From assembly GCA_903822005.1 (NCBI GenBank), contig CAIJNL010000018.1, forward strand, positions 62,001 to 126,000: a stretch of DNA of 64,000 nt, in the 5' to 3' direction. Positions 33,641-42,511 of this stretch are shown piece by piece; the first letter of the stretch is position 1, and each line of letters begins with the position of its first letter. The notes below the pieces were generated by a model. The model was given only the letters and a program-made list of their open reading frames with translations. It did not search any database and was not told the origin of the DNA. The translations under genes and the position numbers were made by a program. The DNA is from an uncultured Nitrospiraceae bacterium. GTDB taxonomy: Bacteria; Nitrospirota; Thermodesulfovibrionia; Thermodesulfovibrionales; Dissulfurispiraceae.

Positions 33641-35080
33641 TCAAACTTTAGCTATCGGCAGTATGAAAACAATCTCGCTTCCATTCCCCCGGGTGCTCTT
33701 AAACTCGACACTTCCTCCATGTTCCTCTATGACTCGTCTGGTCATGGGCAGCCCCAGTCCGAGACCATGCTCCTTTGTTGTAAAGAAAGGTTCGAATATT
33801 TTATCTATGTTCTCGGGAAGGACCCCTTCACCGTTGTCGGAAATGGCAAGCAGAAGACGGTTTTCTTCCACAATGGTCTTAATATTGAGAATGCCGTCTT
33901 TATCCCGGGATGCCATGGCATGGAAGGCATTTGTAACTGCATTCAGGATGCAGGTCTTGAAAAGGTCAGGGTCGAGATTCAGTTCTGCAGGCTCCGCGGA
34001 CTCCCTGACAATCCTGATACCTTCCACCTCTGCCTTTGCCCAGACAAGGTCTACGATATCGTTCAGCAGGTCATTTACATTCACCATGCGCCGATTCAAA
34101 ACCATCGGCCTGCTATATTCGAGAAATTCATTGACTATGATATCAAGGCGCTTAATTTCCTGCCGGATACCGCCGATAAGGCTGCTGAATTTTTGTTTCG
34201 CTTCTGCATCAGAAGGCATGTATTTTTCGCCTATGTGATCTATGCTCAGGCTGATGAAATTGAGTGGATTTCTGATCTCGTGGGCCATATGGCGCGAGAG
34301 CTGACCAAGTCCGGACAAGTGCGCCGCCTCGCGCAGTTTCTCTTCAAGGGTTCTCGCCTCCCGGAGCTTCCCAACCATGAAATTGAAACTTTCGGAGAGC
34401 TTACCTATCTCGTCCCTGCTCTGCACCTTTATATGCTGGGTAAGGTCGCCTGCGGCAACGCGCATCGAGGCATCAACCACCCTGTGGATCGGCTTGGTAT
34501 AATGGCGGGACAGTATCAGCGTGAAAACAATACCTATGCCAAAAACAAAGAAGGTGGCAAGTATTCTCTTGATTGCATTTGCCCTCAGTATATCGGAGAA
34601 ATCGTCTTTATTGATCCGGAGATGGATGTAACCGTATAGCGTCTCACCAGCAACAACAGGAAGTATGATATCAAAGGTCCTGCCCTCTTCTGAAACAGGA
34701 TCTCCGAGCTCTGCTTTAATTATCAGTTCCTTTCTCTTGTGGGAGAGAGCTTCACCTACCCTCTCCGGGTCGCTGCTCGCAACAATCTTGTCGGTATTGC
34801 TAATGATGGTTATCTCTTTTACGCCTTTTGTGTTCAGCTTTTTCAGATACTGGGCCAGCCTCGCCTCATCGGTAGTGCCCTTGTTGGTTGTCACCTCTTC
34901 GACGCCTATCTGTATGGCCCGGGTAAGCTCTGAAGTTTGCAGTTCCATCTGTTTTATAAGCTTCTGTTCGGATTGTGCATACATTATCATTAGAATAGTT
35001 ATAAGGAAGAAACTAAGGAACAGCATGATAAGGGTCAGGCGCATATTCAGCGAAGGCTGTATTATGAACTTTTTGAACAT
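33641..35080 (-). CDS. Membrane sensor histidine kinase
   Basis: A 479-residue partner of the NtrC-type regulator. Two membrane spans (about 14-34 and 170-192) enclose a periplasmic sensing domain of about 130 residues; a HAMP linker (HYTKPIHRVVDASMRVAAGDL) follows, then HisKA with the phospho-His in RHMAHEIRNPLNFISLSI and HATPase_c with NAVTNAFHAMAS, ISDNGEGV and HGLGLGLPMTRRVIEEHGG. No PAS domain was seen; the signal is unknown. It is first in the kinase-regulator operon. Confidence 0.94.
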   Translation of the reverse strand: MFKKFIIQPSLNMRLTLIMLFLSFFLITILMIMYAQSEQKLIKQMELQTSELTRAIQIGVEEVTTNKGTTDEARLAQYLKKLNTKGVKEITIISNTDKIVASSDPERVGEALSHKRKELIIKAELGDPVSEEGRTFDIILPVVAGETLYGYIHLRINKDDFSDILRANAIKRILATFFVFGIGIVFTLILSRHYTKPIHRVVDASMRVAAGDLTQHIKVQSRDEIGKLSESFNFMVGKLREARTLEEKLREAAHLSGLGQLSRHMAHEIRNPLNFISLSIDHIGEKYMPSDAEAKQKFSSLIGGIRQEIKRLDIIVNEFLEYSRPMVLNRRMVNVNDLLNDIVDLVWAKAEVEGIRIVRESAEPAELNLDPDLFKTCILNAVTNAFHAMASRDKDGILNIKTIVEENRLLLAISDNGEGVLPENIDKIFEPFFTTKEHGLGLGLPMTRRVIEEHGGSVEFKSTRGNGSEIVFILPIAKV

Positions 35081-35207
35081 TCCCTATAATATCAGAAAGA
35101 ACGGCCATTTATATAGCTGTATCAGCGGCCTTCCGCCTGCTAATCGCCGTGTAAATCAAGGAGTTGAGCCTTGCAATTAATTTGACAGAGGTACTACTAT
35201 AAATACC

Positions 35208-35900
35208 ATGTTGTACGATAATATAGCAGCTATTTCTCGCCGGATTACGGATGCCGCGGCGCGCTCCGGCAGAAAACGCGGTGATGTGGGACTGGTAGCC
35301 GTGACAAAGACGGTTGATGCTGTCACGATACGGAAGGCGTTTGATGCCGGACTCAGGGTATTTGGCGAGAACCGGGTGCAGGAGGCGCGCGAAAAGATCG
35401 ATTATCTTGGCGGCATACCGGGTGCAACTGGTGATGTACAGTGGCACCTGATAGGGCATCTTCAGCGCAACAAGGTAAAATATGCGGTCGGGCTCTTTGA
35501 TCTCATACACTCTGTTGATTCAGCCGCACTGGCCGATGAACTGGAGCGGCAGGCTTCGAAGAACGGCGGTGTCCAGAAGATACTCGTTGAGGTAAAGCTT
35601 TCAGATGAAGAGACAAAGCATGGAGTTGCTGCCGCGGAACTTGAGCATCTGCTTGTGCATATAAGCGGATTAAAGGGCCTGGCACTCAGGGGCCTCATGA
35701 CCATACCGCCGTTTTTCGGCGATCCTGAGGAAGCCCGACCTTATTTCCGGCGGCTCCGGGAACTGCGGGATGAGATGCAGAAAAAGGGGTTCGATCTGCC
35801 TGAACTTTCGATGGGCATGTCGGGTGATTTCGAGGTAGCGATAGAGGAAGGCGCGACCCTGGTCAGGATAGGGACAGCTATATTTGGAGAAAGGGGATAG
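35208..35900 (+). CDS. yggS: PLP homeostasis protein YggS
   Basis: A 230-residue fold-III PLP-binding protein. The PLP Lys is in LVAVTKTVDAV near residue 36; later motifs are GENRVQEAREKID, WHLIGHLQRNKVK and LSMGMSGDFEVAIEEGATLVRIGTAIFG. It controls free PLP and amino-acid balance. It starts the yggS-proC-yggT-divIVA-hisS-ettA run, an arrangement shared with many Gram-positive and deep-branching bacteria. Confidence 0.95.
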   Translation: MLYDNIAAISRRITDAAARSGRKRGDVGLVAVTKTVDAVTIRKAFDAGLRVFGENRVQEAREKIDYLGGIPGATGDVQWHLIGHLQRNKVKYAVGLFDLIHSVDSAALADELERQASKNGGVQKILVEVKLSDEETKHGVAAAELEHLLVHISGLKGLALRGLMTIPPFFGDPEEARPYFRRLRELRDEMQKKGFDLPELSMGMSGDFEVAIEEGATLVRIGTAIFGERG

Positions 35901-35905
35901 CAGGC

Positions 35906-36691
35906 ATGATAGCATTTATAGGCGGCGGCAACATGGCCGAGGCCCTGATAAAAGGCATTGCAGACAGCAATGGCGGCATCATAGTTTCAGAGCCGAGAGA
36001 GGAACGCAGGAAGTTTCTTGAAGCCACTTACGGCGTGACTGCGGTTTCATCCAATTGCGAAGCTGCCGAAAAGGGAGACATAATCTTACTAGCCGTTAAG
36101 CCGCAGAATATGGCAGCAGTGCTTGATGAGATAACGGTCGCAGTCGGCGATAAAAAGACAGTCGTCTCAATTGCTGCCGGGATTACCTTGTCATTCCTTC
36201 GGTCGAAGCTGAAAGTGAAAAACCTCATACGTGTTATGCCGAACTCCCCTTCGCTGGCATTGGAGGGCATGTCTGTGCTCGCATATGACACCGGCATGCC
36301 ACAAAAAATAGCGGTTGATGTTGTAAAAATATTCTCGGCAGTCGGAAAGGTTCTGGTCCTGCCCGAAGAACAGATAAATGCTGTAACAGCCGTCTCGGGC
36401 AGCGGCCCCGCCTTTTTCGCGCTCTTCGCCGAGGAAATGATAAAGAGCGGCGAAAAAATGGGCCTTTCAAAAGAAGATACTGCCCTGCTTGCCATCCAGA
36501 CAATGATCGGTACGGCTGCGCTTTTAAAGGCAGGCATATCCCCCCAGGACCTTCGCAGGGCAGTCACCTCTCCTGGCGGCACAACCGCGGCCGGGATAAA
36601 AGTGTTTGAGGACAAAGGACTCGCAGAGCTTGTTTCTGAAGCGCTTGAAGCTGCCCGTAACCGGGCTGTAGAATTATCATCATCCAGTTAA
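35906..36691 (+). CDS. proC: Pyrroline-5-carboxylate reductase
   Basis: Last step of proline synthesis, reducing P5C with NAD(P)H. It has 261 residues, starting with the Rossmann motif IAFIGGGNMAEALIKGI. The conserved C-terminal dimer region includes VSGSGPAFFALFAEEM and LRRAVTSPGGTTAAGIKVFE. It starts 5 nt after yggS. Confidence 0.96.
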   Translation: MIAFIGGGNMAEALIKGIADSNGGIIVSEPREERRKFLEATYGVTAVSSNCEAAEKGDIILLAVKPQNMAAVLDEITVAVGDKKTVVSIAAGITLSFLRSKLKVKNLIRVMPNSPSLALEGMSVLAYDTGMPQKIAVDVVKIFSAVGKVLVLPEEQINAVTAVSGSGPAFFALFAEEMIKSGEKMGLSKEDTALLAIQTMIGTAALLKAGISPQDLRRAVTSPGGTTAAGIKVFEDKGLAELVSEALEAARNRAVELSSSS

Positions 36692-36701
36692 GGAGGCATA
36701 T

Positions 36702-37007
36702 ATGTTCGAAACTTTTTCGAGTAACCTGATCATAACGATAGCGGACATTCTGAATTTATGCCTCACGGCGTATATGTGGATAATTATTGTGGCATCTCTT
36801 ATCAGCTGGGTAAGCCCGGACCCCTACAATCCGATAGTAAGGTTTCTGTACAGGGTCACCGAGCCGGTGCTTGGGCCGATAAGGCGGATGATAGGATACA
36901 GGCTGGGGCCGATAGACATATCCCCGCTGATTGTGATCCTGGTTATAATCTTTATTCAGAGGTTTCTGATAATATCTCTTGTAGAGATCGCTTACAAGAT
37001 TAAATGA
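36702..37007 (+). CDS. yggT: YggT family integral membrane protein
   Basis: A 101-residue protein with two membrane segments (about 12-34 and 72-95) around the conserved loop WVSPDPYNPIVRFLYRVTEPVLGPIRR (shown in parts: WVSPDPYNP, YRVTEPVLGPIRR). YggT proteins lie near proC/divIVA and affect membrane and division physiology; no biochemical activity is established. Ribosome site AGGAGG precedes the ATG. Confidence 0.92.
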   Translation: MFETFSSNLIITIADILNLCLTAYMWIIIVASLISWVSPDPYNPIVRFLYRVTEPVLGPIRRMIGYRLGPIDISPLIVILVIIFIQRFLIISLVEIAYKIK

Positions 37008-37023
37008 AGGGGGCGTTGATATT

Positions 37024-37485
37024 ATGAGGATTACACCGCTTGATATCCAGCAAAAGCAGTTCCCCATGAAGTTCAGGGGATTTGAAGTCGATGAGGTATA
37101 TTCTTTTCTCGAACTGGTTAGAGAAGAGATGGAAGAACTCCTGAGGGAGAACGCGTCGCTTAAAGAGCAGCTGAGCCGCTGCGATTCCCAGCTGCAGGAG
37201 TATAACAACATGAGCATTACCCTTCGCGAAACCCTCATGACCACCCAGCAGATTGTTGAAGACTACAAGACGAATTCCAGGAAAGAAGCTGACCTTATCA
37301 TAAGAGAGGCCGAATCCAAGGCCGATGATCTGATAAAGCACGCGCAAACCAAGGCGGTCAAGATCCATGAGGACATAGTCGAACTTAAGGGAATCAGGCG
37401 CCATTTCAAGGAAGAAGTGAAGCGCCTGCTCGAAAGCCATATGAAGATGATAGAGTTCGACAAGGAGAGGGAAGAGGCCGAATGA
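37024..37485 (+). CDS. divIVA: DivIVA domain protein
   Basis: A 153-residue coiled-coil protein. The N-terminal ITPLDIQQKQFPMKFRGFE and DEVYSFLELV are the membrane-curvature-binding DivIVA motif; residues 30-153 are a long charged coiled coil. In Gram-positives it marks poles and septa; in diderms outside Actinobacteria/Firmicutes it also occurs in this gene neighbourhood. Its stop overlaps the hisS start (ATGA). Confidence 0.93.
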   Translation: MRITPLDIQQKQFPMKFRGFEVDEVYSFLELVREEMEELLRENASLKEQLSRCDSQLQEYNNMSITLRETLMTTQQIVEDYKTNSRKEADLIIREAESKADDLIKHAQTKAVKIHEDIVELKGIRRHFKEEVKRLLESHMKMIEFDKEREEAE

Positions 37486-38735
37486 AGTACGCTGCCTTAA
37501 AAGGCATGGAGGACATACTCTCTCCGGATATTGCCATCTGGCAAGCGGTAGAGGCAAAGGCCCGGGATATCTTCGCCCGATACGGTTTTCAGGAGATACG
37601 GGTGCCCGTACTCGAATCTACAGACATCTTTATCCGGGGCATAGGCCAGGAAACCGATATTGTCGAAAAAGAGATGTACACATTTACCGACAAGGGCGGC
37701 CGCAGTGTCACCATGAGGCCCGAGGGCACCGCGCCTGTTGTGCGCTGCTTTGTCGAAAAAAACCTGCATACCCTGCCGTCGCCCCAGAAATTTTATTACA
37801 TGGGGCAGATGTACCGTTACGAAAGACCACAAAAAGGACGTTTCCGCCAGTTTTACCAAATAGGCGCCGAGGCCTTCGGCGTTGCCGCTCCAGCAATGGA
37901 CGCCGAGATCATCATGATGCTCGCGAATCTGCTTGAGGCAGCAGGGCTGAGCGGTCTGAACTTTGAACTCAACTCAATAGGCTGTGCTGAATGCCGCCCC
38001 GTTTATCGCCAGGCGCTGCGAGACTTTTTCGGCGGAAAGCTTCAGGAGTATTGTCCGGACTGCCAGCGCAGGTACGAAGCCAATCCGCTCAGGATACTCG
38101 ACTGCAAGGTGCCGCGCTGCATCGAGCTGCGTCAGGGTTCTCCGTCAGTACCAGATTATCTCTGCGATGCATGCAGGACACATTTCGACGGGCTGCTCGC
38201 AATACTTGATTCTTTCGAGGTGCCTTACACACTGAACCCCAATCTTGTTCGAGGGCTTGACTATTACACTATGACAACCTTCGAGGTGACCAGCGAGCAT
38301 CTCGGGGCCCAAAAAGCCGTTGCGGCAGGCGGAAGATATGACCGTCTCGTGGCGGAATTCGGCGGGCCGGATACACATGCCATAGGTTTCGCAATCGGGA
38401 TGGAGCGAATTGTGACCCTTTTGAAGGAAAGCAGCCAGACTGAGCTGCGTGCTCCAAAGGTCTTTGTCGCAACTCTCGGCAGCGAGGCTGAGATGGAAGG
38501 CATAAAGATAGTCGAAATGCTGCGGGCAAAAGGCGTCTGGGCCGAGCAGAGCTATGGAAGCACGTCACTCAAGAGCCAGCTGCGACGGGCTGACAGGATC
38601 GGCGCCGAGTTTGCGCTCATTATTGGCGAGAATGAACTTAAGGCCGGCAAGGCGCAGTGGAAGAATATGAAAAAGGGCGAACAGGGCGAGGTGCCGCTCA
38701 GTGAAGTAATGCAGTTTTTTATGGAGGAATGCTGA
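37482..38735 (+). CDS. hisS: Histidyl-tRNA synthetase
   Basis: Class II synthetase, 417 residues. Motif 1 region GFQEIRVPVLE, motif 2 GQMYRYERPQKGRFRQFYQ, the His-specific loops LVRGLDYYTMTTFEV and AAGGRYDRL, motif 3 AIGFAIGMERI, and a C-terminal anticodon-binding domain (about 325-417). Presence of the histidine A motif (RGLDYY) and the full anticodon domain distinguishes it from HisZ. Confidence 0.96.
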   Translation: MKYAALKGMEDILSPDIAIWQAVEAKARDIFARYGFQEIRVPVLESTDIFIRGIGQETDIVEKEMYTFTDKGGRSVTMRPEGTAPVVRCFVEKNLHTLPSPQKFYYMGQMYRYERPQKGRFRQFYQIGAEAFGVAAPAMDAEIIMMLANLLEAAGLSGLNFELNSIGCAECRPVYRQALRDFFGGKLQEYCPDCQRRYEANPLRILDCKVPRCIELRQGSPSVPDYLCDACRTHFDGLLAILDSFEVPYTLNPNLVRGLDYYTMTTFEVTSEHLGAQKAVAAGGRYDRLVAEFGGPDTHAIGFAIGMERIVTLLKESSQTELRAPKVFVATLGSEAEMEGIKIVEMLRAKGVWAEQSYGSTSLKSQLRRADRIGAEFALIIGENELKAGKAQWKNMKKGEQGEVPLSEVMQFFMEEC

Positions 38736-38738
38736 TTA

Positions 38739-40421
38739 ATGAGTGTTGAACCTAACAAGATAATCTATTCCATGGTCGGGGTAGGAAAATATTACGACAA
38801 GAAACCGGTGCTGAAAGACATTTATCTCTCGTATTTTTATGGGGCGAAGATCGGCGTGCTCGGACTGAACGGATCGGGCAAGAGTTCCCTGCTGCGCATC
38901 CTGGCGGGAGTGGACAAGGATTTCGTCGGTGAGACCGCTATCACTCCCGGACATACAGTCGGCTTTCTGGAACAGGAACCCCGGCTCGATGAAAATAAAA
39001 CGGTCCGTGAGATCGTTGAGCAGGGAGTCCAGGAGGTTGTGGACGCCCTTGCCGAATACAACAGGATCAACGAGAAGTTTGCTGAGCCGATGTCCGACGA
39101 TGAGATGAACAAACTCATCGAAAAGCAGGGAGTGGTGCAGGAAAAACTCGAGGCAATGGATGCCTGGACGCTCGACTCGCGGCTCGAAATGGCAATGGAC
39201 GCCCTTCGATGCCCTGCGGGCGATACATCGGTCAAGGTCCTCTCAGGCGGCGAAAAGAGAAGAGTTGCGCTCTGCAGGCTGCTGCTCCAGAAACCGGATA
39301 TTCTGCTTCTTGATGAACCTACAAACCATCTCGACGCCGAGTCAGTTGCATGGCTTGAGCATCATCTGCAGAGTTACGAGGGCACTATTATTGCGGTCAC
39401 GCATGACAGGTATTTCCTTGATAATGTTGCCGGATGGATACTCGAACTTGACCGCGGACTGGGCATTCCCTGGAAGGGCAACTATTCTTCATGGCTTGAG
39501 CAGAAGAAAAACAGGCTGCAGCAGGAAGAAAAGACCGAGAGCGACCGCCAGAAGACCCTTCAGCGCGAACTGGAATGGATCAGCATGTCGCCGAGGGCAA
39601 GGCATGCAAAATCAAAAGCTCGCATCAAGGCCTACGAAGAACTGCTCGGGCAGGAGGGCGAGAAAAGGTCAAAAGACCTCGAAATCTATATCCCTCCGGG
39701 ACCGCGCCTCGGGGATGTTGTCATAGAAGCAAATGGGGTGAGCAAGGCATACGGCGATCGCATACTTTTTGAAGACATGACATTCTCTTTGCCTCCGGGC
39801 GGCATCGTCGGTGTCATCGGCCCTAACGGGGCGGGAAAAACTACATTGTTCCGGTTAATTACCGGCCAGGAAAAACCGGATGCAGGAACTATAAAGGAAG
39901 GCGAAACGGTTAAGCTGGCCTATGTGGACCAGAGCCGCGATATACTCGATCCCGAGAAAACTGTATGGCAGATCATCACCGGCGGCGAAGATCTTATTAC
40001 GATCGGAAAGAGAGAGGTCAATTCGCGAGCATATGTTTCGCGGTTTAATTTCTCGGGTTCGGACCAGCAAAAGAAAGTGAGCATGATCTCGGGAGGCGAG
40101 CGCAACAGGGTGCACCTTGCCCGCATGCTAAAAGAGGGCGCCAACGTGCTGCTGCTTGACGAACCTACGAATGATCTGGATGTCAATACAATGCGTGCCC
40201 TTGAAGAGGCCCTCGAAAACTTTGCGGGCTGCGCGGTTGTAATAAGCCATGACCGCTGGTTCCTCGACCGCATTGCGACCCATATTCTCGCATTCGAAGG
40301 CGAAAGCAAAGTCTGCTGGTTTGACGGCAACTACTCTGAATATGAGGCCGACAAAAAAGCGCGCCTTGGCGCGGATGCGGAACAGCCTCATCGCATAAAA
40401 TACCGCCAGCTTACCAGGTAA
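38739..40421 (+). CDS. ettA: ABC-F translation factor EttA
   Basis: A 560-residue soluble protein with two ABC cassettes. First: [40 protein letters not shown]. Second: [40 protein letters not shown]. The arm inserted in domain 1 and the linker with the basic stretch [19 protein letters not shown] are EttA features. EttA gates the first steps of elongation according to ATP/ADP. It starts 3 nt after hisS. Confidence 0.95.
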   Translation: MSVEPNKIIYSMVGVGKYYDKKPVLKDIYLSYFYGAKIGVLGLNGSGKSSLLRILAGVDKDFVGETAITPGHTVGFLEQEPRLDENKTVREIVEQGVQEVVDALAEYNRINEKFAEPMSDDEMNKLIEKQGVVQEKLEAMDAWTLDSRLEMAMDALRCPAGDTSVKVLSGGEKRRVALCRLLLQKPDILLLDEPTNHLDAESVAWLEHHLQSYEGTIIAVTHDRYFLDNVAGWILELDRGLGIPWKGNYSSWLEQKKNRLQQEEKTESDRQKTLQRELEWISMSPRARHAKSKARIKAYEELLGQEGEKRSKDLEIYIPPGPRLGDVVIEANGVSKAYGDRILFEDMTFSLPPGGIVGVIGPNGAGKTTLFRLITGQEKPDAGTIKEGETVKLAYVDQSRDILDPEKTVWQIITGGEDLITIGKREVNSRAYVSRFNFSGSDQQKKVSMISGGERNRVHLARMLKEGANVLLLDEPTNDLDVNTMRALEEALENFAGCAVVISHDRWFLDRIATHILAFEGESKVCWFDGNYSEYEADKKARLGADAEQPHRIKYRQLTR

Positions 40422-40438
40422 ATCGCGGGAACTGATAT

Positions 40439-41074
40439 ATGACTGAATCAATGCCTTACCTTGCAACCGGGATATTGCTCGGCCTGGCTGCCGGTGTAAT
40501 GCCCGGCCCGCTGACAACGCTCGTAATTACGGAAACTATCAGGCACAACAGAAGGCAGGGGATAGTCGTGGCATGTGTGCCAATGCTTACTGACCTGCCC
40601 ATCATATTGCTCGCTGTTTTTGTTCTTGCAAGGCTTGAGCGGTTCAGGGCAGTGCTCGGGATGATCTCCATTGCGGGTGCGATATTTCTGGCTTTTCTGG
40701 CATACAGGAGCTTCACGTTAAACAATACCGGTACTGCCGGAAGAGAAACAGAGCCGCATTCGCTCAAGACAGGCCTGATAACCAATTTCCTGAGTCCAAA
40801 TCCGTACGTGTTCTGGATGACAGTCGGGGCGACCACGATTCTTAATGCGTACAGGGTCGGTATCACTTCAGTCGTGTTATTCCTGGCATCATTCTATGTC
40901 TGTCTCCTTGGCGCTCAGATTGGCCTGGCGTTGGTAGTGGACAGGTTCAAATCTTTCATGAAAAGCGGAGCCTACCAGTATATTCTCAGGATCATGGGTC
41001 TTGTGCTGCTGATATTTTCGGCGCTTTACGTGAAAGATGGGCTCCTGTTGCTCGGGTTGATAACAAATTCATAA
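40439..41074 (+). CDS. LysE-type amino acid exporter
   Basis: A 211-residue inner-membrane protein with five to six spans. The start (LATGILLGLAAGVMPGPLTTLVI) carries the PGP motif of the LysE/RhtB family; a second conserved stretch is TGLITNFLSPNPYVFWMTVG. Substrate unknown; LysE-family members export basic or small neutral amino acids. It follows ettA closely (17 nt). Confidence 0.88.
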   Translation: MTESMPYLATGILLGLAAGVMPGPLTTLVITETIRHNRRQGIVVACVPMLTDLPIILLAVFVLARLERFRAVLGMISIAGAIFLAFLAYRSFTLNNTGTAGRETEPHSLKTGLITNFLSPNPYVFWMTVGATTILNAYRVGITSVVLFLASFYVCLLGAQIGLALVVDRFKSFMKSGAYQYILRIMGLVLLIFSALYVKDGLLLLGLITNS

Positions 41075-41243
41075 ACCCGCAGCTTTTTTCAGGACAACAG
41101 TGGTTCCTCTTTCAGAAGCCGGTCAGCCCGTCTCGCGTTATGGGCTGGAAAATAAAGTTGATATAATCATGAATATCGCAATCGCTTTCCGGGCGCAAGC
41201 CGGGATGAATTCCAGAGAGTGCGGAAATTGAAGGAGGAGAAAA

Positions 41244-41669
41244 ATGAAACTCGGAATAAAATATCGAATTGCAGTTACGGTTGCAGGACTCGTATGTTCT
41301 GTCCTGATGTTCAGTACTAATGTTTATGCGGCAGACGCGAGCCCTTGTGCTGCTGATATTGCTAAGTACTGCAAAGGTGTGAAACCCGGCACGGGTGCTG
41401 TCATGGACTGCCTGGAAAAGCACGAAAATGAGCTGACCCCTGCGTGCCGGGAACATGAGACCAGGATGGAAGGCAAAAGAATGGAGATGAAGGAGCAGAT
41501 AAGGGAGAGGGTAAAATTTCGCAAGGCCTGTAATAATGACCTGATCAAATTCTGCAGTAATATCCCGGCGGGCAAAGACGTGGTCGAAAAATGCCTGAAT
41601 GAACATGAAAGCGAACTGTCAGCGCCCTGCGGCGAGATGTTCAGGACCATAAAGAAGTCAAAAGAGTAA
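41244..41669 (+). CDS. Exported Cys-rich-repeat protein (GLG1-type repeats)
   Basis: A 141-residue protein with a signal peptide (cleaved after VYA) and two copies of a Cys-rich repeat: CAADIAKYCKGVKPGTGAVM then DCLEKHENELTPAC, and CNNDLIKFCSN then KCLNEHESELSAPC. The C..DI..C.....G...CL..H...L...C pattern matches the repeats of the animal Golgi protein GLG1 and bacterial homologues. Each repeat has four Cys, presumably disulfide-bonded in the periplasm. Strong ribosome site AAGGAGGAG. It precedes the copper-type operon but with a separate promoter between. Function unknown. Confidence 0.85.
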   Translation: MKLGIKYRIAVTVAGLVCSVLMFSTNVYAADASPCAADIAKYCKGVKPGTGAVMDCLEKHENELTPACREHETRMEGKRMEMKEQIRERVKFRKACNNDLIKFCSNIPAGKDVVEKCLNEHESELSAPCGEMFRTIKKSKE

Positions 41670-41697
41670 CGATTTCCGTTTCTGGTATCAACAGATG

Positions 41698-41727
41698 GGC
41701 AGCCCTCGATGAAGAAATCCGGCTGCC
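41698..41727 (+). terminator. Possible terminator hairpin after the Cys-rich protein gene
   Basis: GGCAGCC at 41698-41704 pairs with GGCTGCC at 41721-41727, 28 nt past the stop. The loop is long (16 nt) and the following tract only moderately T-rich, so this is a weak candidate. Confidence 0.35.
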
Positions 41728-41815
41728 TTCTGTTTGTCCGTCCGTGTAAATTAGTTTGCCTGGAGTGCACTTGCCTGGTCTGGTATTATGCCACCCTATC
41801 AGTCTTCTTGTGATC

Positions 41816-41844
41816 TTGACAAGTGTTGGCAGTTAGGATATATT
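41816..41844 (+). promoter_or_regulatory. Sigma-70-type promoter of the SCO1/NosL operon
   Basis: TTGACA at 41816 and TATATT at 41839 are separated by 17 nt, close to the vegetative consensus. Initiation near 41851 leaves about a 30-nt leader before ATG 41882. Confidence 0.8.
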
Positions 41845-41881
41845 GATCATAAGCTCATAATGGTGCTAGGGAGGTCGTACG

Positions 41882-42511
41882 ATGAATATCTGTTTTCCGC
41901 CGGCGGCAAAGGTCCTGGAGGTCATAAGACAGCACATTGGCGTATTGGCCATTGCCTTTTTTTCTATCATACTATTGCTATTCTCAGGAATGGGAGCGGC
42001 GCATGGGGCAGAGAAGCCGGCATACAAGAAATCCGTACATAGCTATACGATGCCCGATGTAACTCTTATTACTCAGGACGGAAAGAGAGTTCAGTTCAAT
42101 ACTTTTGTAAAGCAGGGCAAAGTGATCATCCTCGATTTCATATTCGGCACCTGTACCACCATATGCCCGGTCTTGTCGGCAAGTTTCGTGAGTTTTCAGA
42201 ACAGACTCGGTCCCGATTCGGCCAAGGTCCAGCTTATCTCCGTATCGATCGATCCGGAGCATGACACCCCAAAGATTTTGAAGGAATATCTGAAGAAGTA
42301 CAGGGCCAAGTCCGGCTGGGACTTCCTGACAGGCAGCCGGGATAGCATCAACCGTGTCATGAGGGCCTTTGACGCGTACACTGCGGACAAAATGGCCCAT
42401 TACCCCCTCACTTTCGTATATTCTCCGCTTCAGGACCGCTGGTTCCGTATAGACGGTCTTACCGGCACTTCGGAGCTGATGTATGAATATCAGCAGGCCT
42501 TGAAGAAGTGA
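41882..42511 (+). CDS. SCO1/SenC-family copper chaperone
   Basis: A 209-residue membrane-anchored thioredoxin-fold protein. One membrane span (about 20-42) precedes the domain; the copper site is GTCTTICPV (CxxxC) plus the distal His in MAHYPLTFVYSP. SCO proteins deliver copper to the CuA site of cytochrome oxidase or N2O reductase, or act as thiol reductants. It starts the operon; its stop overlaps the next start (GTGA). Confidence 0.93.
   Translation: MNICFPPAAKVLEVIRQHIGVLAIAFFSIILLLFSGMGAAHGAEKPAYKKSVHSYTMPDVTLITQDGKRVQFNTFVKQGKVIILDFIFGTCTTICPVLSASFVSFQNRLGPDSAKVQLISVSIDPEHDTPKILKEYLKKYRAKSGWDFLTGSRDSINRVMRAFDAYTADKMAHYPLTFVYSPLQDRWFRIDGLTGTSELMYEYQQALKK

Noticed and set aside
41162-41167. 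TATAAT upstream of the Cys-rich protein gene
   Set aside because: A good -10 box, but no matching -35 element at 16-18 nt, so it was not listed as a promoter.
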